Shown here one piece after another: positions 42,911 through 51,749 of a DNA stretch of 64,000 nt; position 1 is the stretch's first letter; every line of letters begins with the position of its first letter. This DNA comes from Streptomyces sp. PCS3-D2 (GTDB taxonomy: Bacteria > Actinomycetota > Actinomycetes > Streptomycetales > Streptomycetaceae): NCBI RefSeq assembly GCF_000612545.2, contig NZ_CP097800.1:3256001-3320000 (forward strand), read 5' to 3'. Below the pieces are notes generated by a model. That model was not told the DNA's origin, did not search any database, and saw nothing but the letters and a program-made list of their open reading frames with translations. Both the position numbers and the translations under genes were made by a program.

Positions 42911-43735
42911 ATGCCAGTACGCAAGAGGCCGCGGCCCAACGAGACCGCCATGAAGATGGTCGGCGCCCTGGTCGCCGCCGCCCGCATCGCCGGAGGACTG
43001 ACCCAGCGCGCCTTCGCGGAGACCCTGCACCTGGATGTCGAGACCATCGCCTCGATCGAGCAGGGCCGACGGGTCCTGATGCCGAACGTCGCCGAGAGGA
43101 TGGACCGCGCCCTGGGCCTGCCCGGCCTCCTGTCCGTCGTGGCGAACCGCCTCCCGGAGGTGGACATGGTCCCGGCCTGGGCGGAGGAGTACATGGAGCG
43201 GGAGGCGGAGGCCCTGGCGCTGTCGTGGTTCGACACGCTGACCGTTCCGGGGCTGCTCCAGACCGAGGCCTACGCCCGCGCCGTCCTCGGCTGCCGCGTC
43301 CCCTTCGTCGGCGAGGCGAAGATAGAGCTGCAGACCGCGCACCGGATGAGGCGCCAGGAGATCCTGCGCCGCGCCGTCCCGCCCACCCTCAGCTTCGTGA
43401 TCTGGGAGGCGGCCCTGCGGGACCGGATCGGCGGGGACGAGGTCCACCGGGAGCAGATCCGGCACCTGCGCGCCTGCGCCGACCGCCCGGCCATCTCCCT
43501 CCAGGTGCTGCCCCTCGGGCTCATCACCCACGCGGGCCTCGACGGCGCCTTCATCCTGCTGGAGACACCGGAGTTCCAGCACCTGGCCTACTCGGAAACC
43601 CAGCGCGGGAGCTTCCTCGTCAGGGACCCGAACGAGGTCAGCATCCTCTCGCAGAAGTATGCGATGCTGCGGTCACAGGCCCTCAACTTTGCCGAGACGA
43701 AGGACCTGTTGGACCGGCTGGCAGGAGAGACATGA
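42911..43735 (+). CDS. XRE-family HTH regulator with DUF5753 domain (WhiJ-like)
   Basis: A 274-residue protein. The N-terminal HTH (about residues 18-70) is VAAARIAGGLTQRAFAETLH then LDVETIASIEQGRRVLMPNV. The C-terminal DUF5753 contains LSWFDTLTVPGLLQTEAYAR, MRRQEILRRAVPPTLSFVIWE, ALRDRIGGDEVHREQI and ISLQVLPLGL. The family includes WhiJ and many paralogues that pair with a DUF397 partner. The stop overlaps the DUF397 start (ATGA), and the inverted repeat lies upstream. Confidence 0.92.
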   Translation: MPVRKRPRPNETAMKMVGALVAAARIAGGLTQRAFAETLHLDVETIASIEQGRRVLMPNVAERMDRALGLPGLLSVVANRLPEVDMVPAWAEEYMEREAEALALSWFDTLTVPGLLQTEAYARAVLGCRVPFVGEAKIELQTAHRMRRQEILRRAVPPTLSFVIWEAALRDRIGGDEVHREQIRHLRACADRPAISLQVLPLGLITHAGLDGAFILLETPEFQHLAYSETQRGSFLVRDPNEVSILSQKYAMLRSQALNFAETKDLLDRLAGET

Positions 43736-43977
43736 GCACCCCACTGAAGTGGTTCAAGTCCAGCTACAGCGGCAGCGAGGGCGGCGCGTGTCTGGAGGCC
43801 GCCTTCGCCTGGCGGAAGTCCTCCTACAGCGGTGACGAAGGCGGGGCCTGCGTCGAGGTCGCCGCCTGCGGCTGTGCCGACACCGTCCACGTCCGGGACT
43901 CCAAGGTCGCCGACGGGCCCGTGCTCGCGCTCGCCCCCGCCGCCTGGGCCGGTCTGACCCGCTGGGTTCGTTCCTGA
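43732..43977 (+). CDS. DUF397 protein with duplicated SSYSG motif
   Basis: An 81-residue protein coupled to the XRE gene by a 4-bp overlap. DUF397 proteins have one W-x-K-S-S-Y-S-G-x-x-G-x-C-V-E-V motif at the N-terminus. Here it occurs twice: WFKSSYSGSEGGACLEAA at residues 7-24 and WRKSSYSGDEGGACVEVA at residues 27-44. The usual VRDSKVADGPVLALAPAAW end follows. The partner XRE protein probably binds it. The duplication is a partial internal repeat of a domain normally about 60-65 residues long. Confidence 0.9.
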   Translation: MSTPLKWFKSSYSGSEGGACLEAAFAWRKSSYSGDEGGACVEVAACGCADTVHVRDSKVADGPVLALAPAAWAGLTRWVRS

Positions 43978-44089
43978 GCCTCCGGTCGCGCACCTCGGCG
44001 ATCCGCGGTTTCGTGGTGGCAGAGGCGTGTGTACCGATGCGGCGGCATCGGCCGCCGGATCGTGCCCTGGCCGCGTCGCAGGAGGGCGG

Positions 44090-45673
44090 ATGTCCGCACC
44101 AGGTCCCACAGCCCGCCGCCGGCGCCGTGCGGCTGTCCTCGCCGCGGCGCTGGCCTGCTCCGCGCTGCTCACCGGGCCCGGGCCCGCCGCCGCACGCGGC
44201 GCGCCCCCATCTCCGTCACCTCCGGTGAGCGGCGGCGTTCCGCGGCTGGACTGGAGTCCCTGCAAGCCCGGCAGCCCGTGGGACTGCGCCACCGCGAAGG
44301 TGCCGCTCGATCACGCCGCGCCCGCGGGCCGCACCATCGACCTGGCGGTCGTCCGGCGGCAGGCCGCCGATCCCGGCCGGCGCGTGGGCACGCTCTTCGT
44401 GAACCCCGGTGGGCCCGGGGGCCCCGGGACCGTGCAGGTGCCGCAGAACTACGACTCCTTCCCGAAGGAGGTGCGGGAGCGGTTCGACATCGTCAGCTGG
44501 GACCCGCGCGGGATCGGCAACAGCACCGCCGTGAACTGCTTCGACACCGCCGAGGAGGCCAAGGCCTGGGCGGCCCGCCCACCCGGCGGCTTCCCCGTCG
44601 GCGCGCAGGAACGCAAGGCCTGGACCGACGCCTACGCGGACCTCGGCCGGCTCTGCGAGAAGCGCGACCCGGACCTGCTGCGCCACGTGTCGACCGCCGA
44701 CACCGCCCGGGACCTCGACCTGCTCCGCCGGTCGGTCGGCGAACCGCAGCTGAACTACCTCGGCGTCTCCTACGGGACCATCCTGGGCGCCACCTACGCC
44801 AACCTCTTCCCCGGCAACGTCCGCGCCATGGTCCTCGACAGCAACATCGACCCGCAGGCCTGGACGAACGGCACCTCGCAGGGCGAGCCGCGCACCACCA
44901 CCTTCCTGCGCATGGGCTCGGACCGCACCGCCGCCGCCACCCTGGACCGGTTCCTCACCCTCTGCGGATCGGCGCCCGCGACCCGCTGCGCCTTCTCCGC
45001 GGGCAGCCCCCAGGCCACCCGCGAGAAGTTCGACCGGCTGATGCAGCAGCTCCGGGAGCACCCGGTGGGCCCCTGGACGTACGCCAGGACGGTCGCCGAC
45101 ACCGTGCAGGGCCTCTACATCGTCCGCGGCTGGCCCGCCCTCGCCGACCGGCTCCAGGAACTGTCGCAGGGCCGCGCCCCGAAGCCCGCCGTGTATCCGC
45201 CGCCACCCCCGGTGGCGGAGCCGAATCCGTACCTCGGCGACGAGCAAGCGGCGGCGGTGTGGTGCTCCGACAGCCCCAATCCGCGCGACCCCGCCGTCTA
45301 CCAGGGCCTGGAGGAGGACAGCGCCCGGCGGGCCGGCGACGCGGGACGCTTCTGGACGTGGGCGGCGGAGACCTGCGCCACCTGGCCGGCCAGGTCCGCC
45401 GCCAGCTACGGCGGCCCGTGGGACAGGCCCACCGCCCGTCCCGTCCTGGTGATCGGGACCCGGTACGACCCCTCCACGCCCTATGCGGGCGCCGAGGCCA
45501 TGGCCCGTGAGCTGGCGGACGCCCGCCTGCTCACGAACGACGGGTACGGGCACACCGCGCTGTTCAACAACGCCAGCAGCTGCATCAGCGCGTACGAGAG
45601 CCGCTACCTCGTCGACGGGACGCTTCCGCCCCCCGGCACGGTCTGCCGCCCGGACCGGGTTCCCTTCACCTAG
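44090..45673 (+). CDS. Secreted alpha/beta hydrolase, tripeptidyl aminopeptidase-like
   Basis: A 527-residue protein from ATG 44090, with CAGGAGGGCGG upstream. The signal peptide is twin-Arg-rich (RRRRRAAVLAAALACSALLTG). The fold is that of SlpD/SlpE/Tap exported peptidases: LDWSPCKPGSPWDCATAKVPLD, GTLFVNPGGPGGPGT (oxyanion region), VSWDPRGIGNST, nucleophile LGVSYGTILG, Asp region IGTRYDPSTPYAGA, His in NDGYGHTALF, and a C-terminal TAP-like domain with SCISAYESRYL. It would release N-terminal tripeptides outside the cell. Its stop codon overlaps that of the converging pseudogene in a single CTAG. Confidence 0.9.
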   Translation: MSAPGPTARRRRRAAVLAAALACSALLTGPGPAAARGAPPSPSPPVSGGVPRLDWSPCKPGSPWDCATAKVPLDHAAPAGRTIDLAVVRRQAADPGRRVGTLFVNPGGPGGPGTVQVPQNYDSFPKEVRERFDIVSWDPRGIGNSTAVNCFDTAEEAKAWAARPPGGFPVGAQERKAWTDAYADLGRLCEKRDPDLLRHVSTADTARDLDLLRRSVGEPQLNYLGVSYGTILGATYANLFPGNVRAMVLDSNIDPQAWTNGTSQGEPRTTTFLRMGSDRTAAATLDRFLTLCGSAPATRCAFSAGSPQATREKFDRLMQQLREHPVGPWTYARTVADTVQGLYIVRGWPALADRLQELSQGRAPKPAVYPPPPPVAEPNPYLGDEQAAAVWCSDSPNPRDPAVYQGLEEDSARRAGDAGRFWTWAAETCATWPARSAASYGGPWDRPTARPVLVIGTRYDPSTPYAGAEAMARELADARLLTNDGYGHTALFNNASSCISAYESRYLVDGTLPPPGTVCRPDRVPFT

Positions 45674-46414
45674 GGGGCGTCCGGCGGCTCGTTGCGCTCG
45701 CGCCAGTCCTCGAGCGCGTTCGCCCGGTGGTCGGGCCGGTAGATGGGGCCCAGTTCCTCGACCCGCGCGTACGCCTGCGGCGTGTACGGGTCGTCCCGCA
45801 GGGCCAGGCCGTAGGCGCCGATCCCCCGAGCAGGATCCGGGCGGCGTCGAAGCGGACCTCGTCGTCCGGGTCCTGCGTCAGGGCGCGCAGTACGGCGGTG
45901 GCCCCGGCCGTCAGGGGCCGGACGTGCAGGGGATCAGGGTGCCGGACGGCGCGGGCCACCAGTTCCGTCAGCGGGGCCGCGGCTGCGAACACCGACTCCA
46001 GGGCGGTCAGGACGGCGCCGTGTCCGGCGCGGACGGTCCGCCCGCCGAGCGTGGCCGGGCCGGCGTCCCGATCCGGCGGCGCAGTTCCGCTTCCGCTCCC
46101 GTCCCGTACCAGTGGCGGGCGGCGGCGAGCAGCCGCTCGCGCTCCGGCTGCGCCAGGCGCAGTTCCGGCTCCCGGAGGTCCCTGGACCACAGCACCGCCG
46201 TGACGGTGGCCGGGGAGCCGCCCTCGACAGCCCGCAGCAGGGGTGTCGTGCCGTCCGGCAGCACCCGGTCCGGGTCGGCGCCGGCTTCCACGAGGGCCCC
46301 GGCGATCCGGTGGGCGAAGGCGGCCACCGCCGTGCACAGCACCGGCAGTCCCTGCGCGCCGGCGGTGTCCGGGCGGGACCCGGCCCCCAGCAGGGGGCGG
46401 GGCTCGCCGCACAA
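45670..46414 (-). pseudogene. Frameshifted, probably 5'-truncated ankyrin/HEAT-repeat protein
   Basis: Protein-like sequence continues across three frames. From a TTG at 46414: GLPVLCTAVAAFAHRIAGAL, VEAGADPDRVLPDGTTPLLRAVEGG (an ankyrin repeat). Near 46070 the frame changes to give GPATLGGRTVRAGHGAVLTALE, then LTQDPDDEVRFDAARILLGG (HEAT-like). Near 45825, at a run of five Gs, it changes again to give AYGLALRDDPYTPQAYARVEE and DWRERNEPPDAP before TAG. The open frame just upstream of the TTG has no start, and a terminator for hemD lies 27 bp away, so the 5' end is probably lost. Sequencing error could explain the G-run shift but less easily the first. Confidence 0.65.
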
Positions 46415-46440
46415 CGGGATCGCCGCGGGCGGACCGACGC

Positions 46441-46472
46441 GAGGGGCCCGGGTGCGTGCACCCGGGCCCCTC
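46441..46472 (-). terminator. Terminator of the rex-hemACD operon
   Basis: The perfect 15-bp arms GAGGGGCCCGGGTGC and GCACCCGGGCCCCTC, with a 2-nt loop, lie 39 bp after the hemD stop. Confidence 0.9.
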
Positions 46473-46510
46473 GACCGTTCCGTCAGGCCGTCTCCGGCCG
46501 GCTAAGCCGC

Positions 46511-48178
46511 TCACGTCGTACGACGCCTGCGCGCGCCCGGGCGTCGTTCGCTCGGCCGGAAGACCGCTTCGCCGGCCTCCTTGGCCGCCTCGCGGCGTGC
46601 CGCGCCGTACTCGGCGAGGGCCTCCGCGAGCTTCGACACCGACGGCTCCGGGGAGAGCACGTCGACCCGCAGGCCGTGCTCCTCCGCGGTCTTGGCCGTC
46701 GCCGGGCCGATACAGGCGATGACCGTCACGTTGTGCGGCTTGCCCGCGATCCCGACCAGGTTGCGGACGGTCGAGGAGGACGTGAAGAGAACGGCGTCGA
46801 AGCCGCCGCCCTTGATCGCCTCGCGGGTGTCGGCCGGCGGCGGCGACGCGCGCACGGTCCGGTAGGCGGTGACGTCGTCGACCTCCCAACCGAGCTCGAT
46901 CAGCCCGGCGACCAGCGTCTCGGTGGCAATGTCGGCCCGCGGCAGGAAGACGCGGTCGATCGGGTCGAAGACCGGGTCGTACGGCGGCCAGTCCTCCAGC
47001 AGTCCGGCCGCGGACTGCTCCCCGCTCGGGACCAGGTCCGGCTTCACGCCGAACTCCACCAGCGCGGCGGCGGTCTGCTCGCCGACCGCGGCGACCTTGA
47101 TGCCGGCGAAGGCCCGCGCGTCGAGCCCGTACTCCTCGAACTTCTCGCGGACCGCCTTGACCGCGTTGACCGAGGTGAAGGCGATCCACTCGTAGCGGCC
47201 CGTCACCAGGCCCTTGACCGCGCGCTCCATCTGCTGCGGGGTGCGGGGCGGCTCCACGGCGATCGTCGGCACCTCGTGCGGCACCGCGCCGTAGGAGCGC
47301 AGCTGGTCGGAGAGCGAAGCAGCCTGTTCCTTCGTCCGCGGTACGAGGACCCGCCAGCCGAACAGCGGCTTCGACTCGAACCAGGAGAGGTCCTCGCGGC
47401 GCGCGGCGGCTCCGTGTTCGCCGACCACGCATATGACGGGGCGGGCACCCTCGGGCGAGGGCAGCACCTTGCCCTGCTTGAACACCTGGGCGATCGTGCC
47501 GAGCGTCGCCGACCAGGTCCGCTGGCGCGTCGTCGTGCCGGAGACCGTCACGGTCAGCGGGGTGTCGGGCTTGCGTCCGGCGCTCACCAGCTCGGCGGCG
47601 GCGGCCGAGGCCGTCTCCAGCGTCGCGGAGACGACGAGGACCCCGTCGCTCGCCCCGGCCTCGCTCCAGCAGCGTGCCGACGCGGTCCTGGCGTCGACGA
47701 ACCGCACATCCGCGCCCTGCTTGTCGCGCAGCGGGACACCGGCGTACGCGGGCACGCCGACGGCGGTCGCGACACCGGGCACCACCTCGAAGGGGATCCC
47801 CTCGGACGCGCACGCGAGCATCTCGTCGGCGGCGTTGCCGTCGAGTCCGGGGTCGCCCGTGACGGCACGGACCACCCGCCTGCCGGAGCGTGCGGCCTCC
47901 ATGACAAGATTGGCCGCGTCCCGGATCACCGGGACCCCGGCGGCTGCTGACACTTCGTCAGCTACCGTCAGCTGCGGCGTGTCGACACCCGCGCGCGCAT
48001 GCGTCCGTACGACTTCGAGCACCTCGGGCTCCGCGATCAGTACGTCCGCGGCGGCGAGCGCCTCGACGGCCCGCAGCGTGAGCAGACCCGGGTCGCCCGG
48101 GCCGGCACCGAGGAAGGTGACGTGTCCGTGGGCGGCGACGGCCGGAAAGGCGGAGGTGGTCGGAATTGAGGGGTTCAA
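46511..48178 (-). CDS. hemD: Bifunctional uroporphyrinogen-III C-methyltransferase / uroporphyrinogen-III synthase
   Basis: A 555-residue fusion. The start is a TTG at 48178 (TTGA overlap with hemC, GGGGGAG upstream). Residues 15-250 form a CobA/SUMT-like methylase: VTFLGAGPGDPGLLTLRAVEAL, AVTGDPGLDGNAADEML, VVPGVATAVGVPAYAGVPL. Residues 265-520 form the HemD synthase: GWRVLVPRTKEQAASLSDQL, RYEWIAFTSVNAVKAVREKF, KVAAVGEQTAAAL and TVIACIGPATAKTAEEHGLR. It closes the uroporphyrinogen III ring, and the methylase may feed siroheme/cobalamin. The methylase domain's key residues are partly divergent, so its activity is less sure. Confidence 0.93.
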   Translation of the reverse strand: MNPSIPTTSAFPAVAAHGHVTFLGAGPGDPGLLTLRAVEALAAADVLIAEPEVLEVVRTHARAGVDTPQLTVADEVSAAAGVPVIRDAANLVMEAARSGRRVVRAVTGDPGLDGNAADEMLACASEGIPFEVVPGVATAVGVPAYAGVPLRDKQGADVRFVDARTASARCWSEAGASDGVLVVSATLETASAAAAELVSAGRKPDTPLTVTVSGTTTRQRTWSATLGTIAQVFKQGKVLPSPEGARPVICVVGEHGAAARREDLSWFESKPLFGWRVLVPRTKEQAASLSDQLRSYGAVPHEVPTIAVEPPRTPQQMERAVKGLVTGRYEWIAFTSVNAVKAVREKFEEYGLDARAFAGIKVAAVGEQTAAALVEFGVKPDLVPSGEQSAAGLLEDWPPYDPVFDPIDRVFLPRADIATETLVAGLIELGWEVDDVTAYRTVRASPPPADTREAIKGGGFDAVLFTSSSTVRNLVGIAGKPHNVTVIACIGPATAKTAEEHGLRVDVLSPEPSVSKLAEALAEYGAARREAAKEAGEAVFRPSERRPGARRRRTT

Positions 48179-49143
48179 AGCGATCGCTCCCCCATCAGAC
48201 CGGCCGCGCCCTTGGCCAGCATCTCGTCCGCGAGTTCGCGGCCGAGCGCCATGGCGTCGTCGTACGACTGGGGCACGGGACCGGTGGTGGACAGCTGCAC
48301 CAGCGTCGTGCCGTCGAGGGTTCCGACGACGCCGCGCAGGCGCATTTCATTGACAATCCGTCCGTCGGCCAGCAGGTCGGCGAACGCGCCCACGGGTGCG
48401 CTGCAGCCGGCCTCCAGGGCGGCGAGCAGAGAACGCTCCGCGGTCACGGCGGCCCGGGTGTGCGGGTCGTCGAGCCGGCCGAGCGCGGCGATGAGGTCCG
48501 TGGAGGACGCAGGGCACTCCACGGCCAGGGCTCCCTGGCCGGGGGCGGGGAGGATGCTGTCGACGGACAGCAGGTCGGTGGCCTCGTCGCCGCGGCCGAT
48601 CCGGTTCAGGCCGGCGGCCGCCAGGACGACGGCGTCGAGTTCGCCGTCGCGGACGAAGCCGATGCGGGTGTCGACGTTGCCGCGGATGGGCACGGTCTCG
48701 ATCCGCTTGCCGAGTGACCGCGCCAGGTGGTTGAGCTGGGCGGTGCGGCGGGGCGAGCCGGTGCCGACCCGGGCGCCGTCGGGCAGCTGCTCGAAGGTCA
48801 GGCCGTCGCGGGCGACGAGCGCGTCGCGGGCGTCCTCACGCCGCGGCATGGCCGCGATGACGAGGTCGTCGGGCTGCGTGGTCGGCAGGTCCTTCAGCGA
48901 GTGCACGGCGAAGTCGACCTCGCCGCGCAGCAGCGCATCGCGCAGGGCGGTGACGAACACGCCGGTCCCGCCGATCTGGGCGAGGTGCTCGCGCGAGACG
49001 TCACCGTACGTCGTGATCTCCACGAGTTCGACGGGCCGGCCGGTGAGCTCCCGGACCGCCTCGGCGACGTGCCCCGACTGGGACATGGCCAGCTTGCTCC
49101 GCCGCGTACCGAGCCGCAGCGGCTGGTCGGGACGTGTGTTCAT
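48175..49143 (-). CDS. hemC: Hydroxymethylbilane synthase (porphobilinogen deaminase)
   Basis: A 322-residue enzyme that polymerises four porphobilinogens. The motifs are RLGTRRSKLAMSQSGHVAEA, FVTALRDALLRGEVDFAVHSLKDLP, RVGTGSPRRTAQL, RGNVDTRIGFVRDGELDAVVLAAAGLNR and the dipyrromethane-cofactor cysteine in LAALEAGCSAPVGAF. It overlaps hemA and hemD by 4 bp on each side, so the three are translationally coupled. Confidence 0.97.
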   Translation of the reverse strand: MNTRPDQPLRLGTRRSKLAMSQSGHVAEAVRELTGRPVELVEITTYGDVSREHLAQIGGTGVFVTALRDALLRGEVDFAVHSLKDLPTTQPDDLVIAAMPRREDARDALVARDGLTFEQLPDGARVGTGSPRRTAQLNHLARSLGKRIETVPIRGNVDTRIGFVRDGELDAVVLAAAGLNRIGRGDEATDLLSVDSILPAPGQGALAVECPASSTDLIAALGRLDDPHTRAAVTAERSLLAALEAGCSAPVGAFADLLADGRIVNEMRLRGVVGTLDGTTLVQLSTTGPVPQSYDDAMALGRELADEMLAKGAAGLMGERSL

Positions 49144-50852
49144 GATGCCCGTCCTGGGTCGTCGTCGTTCTTCGGATCGGCCGCGTCCGCCCGGCTGACG
49201 GAAGCAACCGTCTGAGGGTCGAGGTCGAAGAGTTCACGCAGCGCCTCCGCGTACCCGGCGCCGCCGGGCTCGCTCGCGAGCTGCTTGACGCGCACGGTCG
49301 GCGCGTGGAGGAGCTTGTCCACGACGCGGCGCACGGTCTGGGTGACTTCGGCGCGCTGTCGCTCGTCGAGGTCCGGGAGCCGCCCGTCGAGGCGGGCCAC
49401 TTCCATGGCCACGACCTCGGCCGCCATGGCCCGCAGGGCGACGACGGTGGGCGTGATGTGGGCGGCCCGCTGTGCCGCGCCGAAGGCGGCGACCTCCTGG
49501 GCGACGATGCCGCGTACGGCGTCGACGTCGGCCGCCATCGGGGCGTCTGCGGACGCCTCGGCGAGGGACTCGATGTCCACGAGCCGGACGCCCGGGATCC
49601 GGTGCACGGCCGCGTCGATGTCCCTGGGCATGGCCAGGTCGAGGAGCGCGAGCCGGACGTCGGTGGCGTGGGCCTGCGCACGGGCGGTCCTGCGGGGCTG
49701 CCGCTGCGCGGCGGCCTCGCCCTGGTCGGCCCAGGTCCCGTGCAGTTCGAGGGAGTTGGCGTCGACGCCGGTCAGCGCGGAGCGCCCGTCGGGCCCGACG
49801 GGGCACCCGTCCGCCGCGGCGTCCGCGGAAGCGCTGATGGTCCGCGCGGCTCCGGCGTCGGCGATCCGGCCGCCCGCCTCGGCGGCGGCGACCAGCCGGG
49901 CCAGTACGTCGCCGTCCGGCATGGCCGCTTCCGGCCCGGCCGGCGGCCCGGCCGGGTGGGCCTGGGGTGCAGCCCCGAGCGCACCCTGCTCGGCGGGCGC
50001 GGGCTCACCGGCGGCCCCCCAGGACACGGCGGCCAGGACGTCGTCGGCGGTCAACACGAGCCCGGTGGCACCCGTGCAGGACACGACCACGTCGACTCGG
50101 GTCAGCTCGTCCGGCACCGCCGCCATCGCGAGGGCCGAAGCCCGCACACCCGTGCCTGAGGCAACCAGAATCTCCGCCAGCCGCTCCGCCCGCTCGGCGG
50201 TCCGGTTGGCCACGACGATCTCGGCGACGCCGACCCGGGCGAGGGTGGCGGCGGCCAGCGAGGACATCGACCCGGCGCCGATCACCAGGGCACGCCGGCC
50301 CCGGGCCCACTCGGCCACGGGCGTGCCCGCCGCGAGCTGTTCCAGCCCGAAGGTCACCAGCGACTGGCCGGCGCGGTCGATGCCGGTCTCCGAGTGCGCC
50401 CGCTTGCCGACCCGCAGCGCCTGCTGGAACAGGTCGTTGATCAGCCGGCCGGCGGAGTGCAGCTCCTGCCCCAGCGCGAGGGCGTCCTTGATCTGGCCGA
50501 GGATCTGTCCCTCGCCCACGACCATGGAGTCCAGTCCGCACGCCACCGAGAACAGGTGGTGCACCGCCCGGTCCTCGTAGTGCACGTACAGGTAGGGAGT
50601 GAGCTCCTCCAGCGCGACCCCGCTGTGCTGGGCGAGCAGGGTGGACAGCTCGGCGACGCCGGCGTGGAACTTGTCCACGTCCGCATACAGCTCGATGCGG
50701 TTGCACGTGGCGAGCACCGTCGCCTCCGTCGCGGGCTCGGCGGCGAGGGTGTCGTGCAGCAGTTTGGTCTTGGTGTCGGCCGACAGCGAGGCGCGCTCCA
50801 GCACGCTCACGGGTGCGCTGCGGTGGCTCAGCCCGACGACGAGCAGGCTCAT
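49140..50852 (-). CDS. hemA: Glutamyl-tRNA reductase
   Basis: A 570-residue enzyme, the first committed step of C5-pathway tetrapyrrole synthesis. The catalytic Cys is in VLATCNRIELYADVDKFHAG. Other motifs are VACGLDSMVVGEGQILGQIK, NDLFQQALRVGKRAHSETGI, and the NADPH site ALVIGAGSMSSLAAATLARVG. Between the NADPH domain (VVSCTGATGLVLTADDVLAAV) and the conserved LALLDLAMPRDIDAAV lies an Ala/Pro/Gly-rich insert of about 110 residues, longer than in most bacteria. The C-terminal dimerisation helices are normal. It overlaps rex by 4 bp. Confidence 0.96.
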   Translation of the reverse strand: MSLLVVGLSHRSAPVSVLERASLSADTKTKLLHDTLAAEPATEATVLATCNRIELYADVDKFHAGVAELSTLLAQHSGVALEELTPYLYVHYEDRAVHHLFSVACGLDSMVVGEGQILGQIKDALALGQELHSAGRLINDLFQQALRVGKRAHSETGIDRAGQSLVTFGLEQLAAGTPVAEWARGRRALVIGAGSMSSLAAATLARVGVAEIVVANRTAERAERLAEILVASGTGVRASALAMAAVPDELTRVDVVVSCTGATGLVLTADDVLAAVSWGAAGEPAPAEQGALGAAPQAHPAGPPAGPEAAMPDGDVLARLVAAAEAGGRIADAGAARTISASADAAADGCPVGPDGRSALTGVDANSLELHGTWADQGEAAAQRQPRRTARAQAHATDVRLALLDLAMPRDIDAAVHRIPGVRLVDIESLAEASADAPMAADVDAVRGIVAQEVAAFGAAQRAAHITPTVVALRAMAAEVVAMEVARLDGRLPDLDERQRAEVTQTVRRVVDKLLHAPTVRVKQLASEPGGAGYAEALRELFDLDPQTVASVSRADAADPKNDDDPGRAS

Positions 50853-51655
50853 GCCGGCATCACCGCCGGGACATCGCCCTCGGGTCCGGGCTTGCGCGCC
50901 TCGGCGGTGGTGCGCCCGGCCGGCGGCACGACGGCGGCGGCGGGCGCGGCGCCGCCCGCCCCGGAGCCGGGCTCGGCGGCCGAGGCGGCCTCCTCGCCGG
51001 CCTTGCGCTGCTCGTGGAAGGCCAGGATCTGGAGCTCGATGGAGAGGTCGACCTTGCGGACGTCCACACCGTCGGGCACGGACAGCACGGTCGGCGCGAA
51101 GTTCAGGATGGAGGTGACCCCGGCCGCGATCAGCCGCTCGCTGACCTGCTGGGCGGCACCGGCGGGCGTCGCGATGACGCCGATCGAGACGCCGTTCTCC
51201 TCGATGATCTTTTCGAGGTCGTCGGTGTGCTGCACGGACATGCCGGCGACCGGCTTGCCGGCCATGGCCGGGTCGGCGTCGATGAGGGCCGCGACGCGGA
51301 AGCCGCGCGCGGAGAAGCCGCCGTAGTTGGCGAGGGCGGCGCCGAGGTTGCCGATGCCGACGATGACGACCGGCCAGTCCTGGGTCAGGCCGAGCTCACG
51401 GGAGATCTGGTAGACGAGGTACTCGACGTCGTAGCCGACGCCGCGGGTGCCGTAGGAACCCAGGTACGAGAAGTCCTTGCGCAGCTTGGCGGAGTTGACT
51501 CCGGCGGCCGCCGCGAGCTCCTCGGAGGACACCGTGGGGACCGATCGCTCGGAGAGCGCGGTCAGGGCGCGCAAGTACAGCGGAAGCCGGGCGACAGTGG
51601 CCTCGGGAATACCTCGGCTGCGGGTCGCCGGTCGGTGAGTTCGGCCAGTTGCCAC
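50849..51655 (-). CDS. rex: Redox-sensing transcriptional repressor Rex
   Basis: A 268-residue protein from GTG 51655, with CAGGAGC upstream; a longer open frame exists but would cross the Rex operator. The winged HTH is RLPLYLRALTALSERSVPTV then SSEELAAAAGVNSAKLRKDFSYLGSYGTRGVGYDV. The NAD(H) Rossmann motif is VVIVGIGNLGAALANYGGF, with LIDADPAMAGKPVAGM following. A Pro/Ala-rich tail of about 45 residues ends the protein. Rex represses respiratory and heme genes when the NADH/NAD+ ratio is low, and in S. coelicolor it heads this same operon. Confidence 0.96.
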   Translation of the reverse strand: MATGRTHRPATRSRGIPEATVARLPLYLRALTALSERSVPTVSSEELAAAAGVNSAKLRKDFSYLGSYGTRGVGYDVEYLVYQISRELGLTQDWPVVIVGIGNLGAALANYGGFSARGFRVAALIDADPAMAGKPVAGMSVQHTDDLEKIIEENGVSIGVIATPAGAAQQVSERLIAAGVTSILNFAPTVLSVPDGVDVRKVDLSIELQILAFHEQRKAGEEAASAAEPGSGAGGAAPAAAVVPPAGRTTAEARKPGPEGDVPAVMPA

Positions 51656-51731
51656 GATGCTCCTGCGGGATGAGCGGGGCTGCAGGCGGCCTCTTGTCCC
51701 AGGACCGCCCCGTCGACAGCAGGCTATGCCT

Positions 51732-51749
51732 TTGTGAACGCGTGCACAA
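51732..51749 (-). promoter_or_regulatory. Rex operator (ROP) upstream of rex-hemACD
   Basis: TTGTGAACGCGTGCACAA lies 77 bp upstream of the rex GTG. The family operator is TTGTGAA-N4-TTCACAA with a favoured central CGCG. This site differs from symmetry at one position per half (TGTGAACGCGTGCACA against TGTGAACGCGTTCACA), so autoregulation of rex and NADH control of hemACD are expected. Confidence 0.88.
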
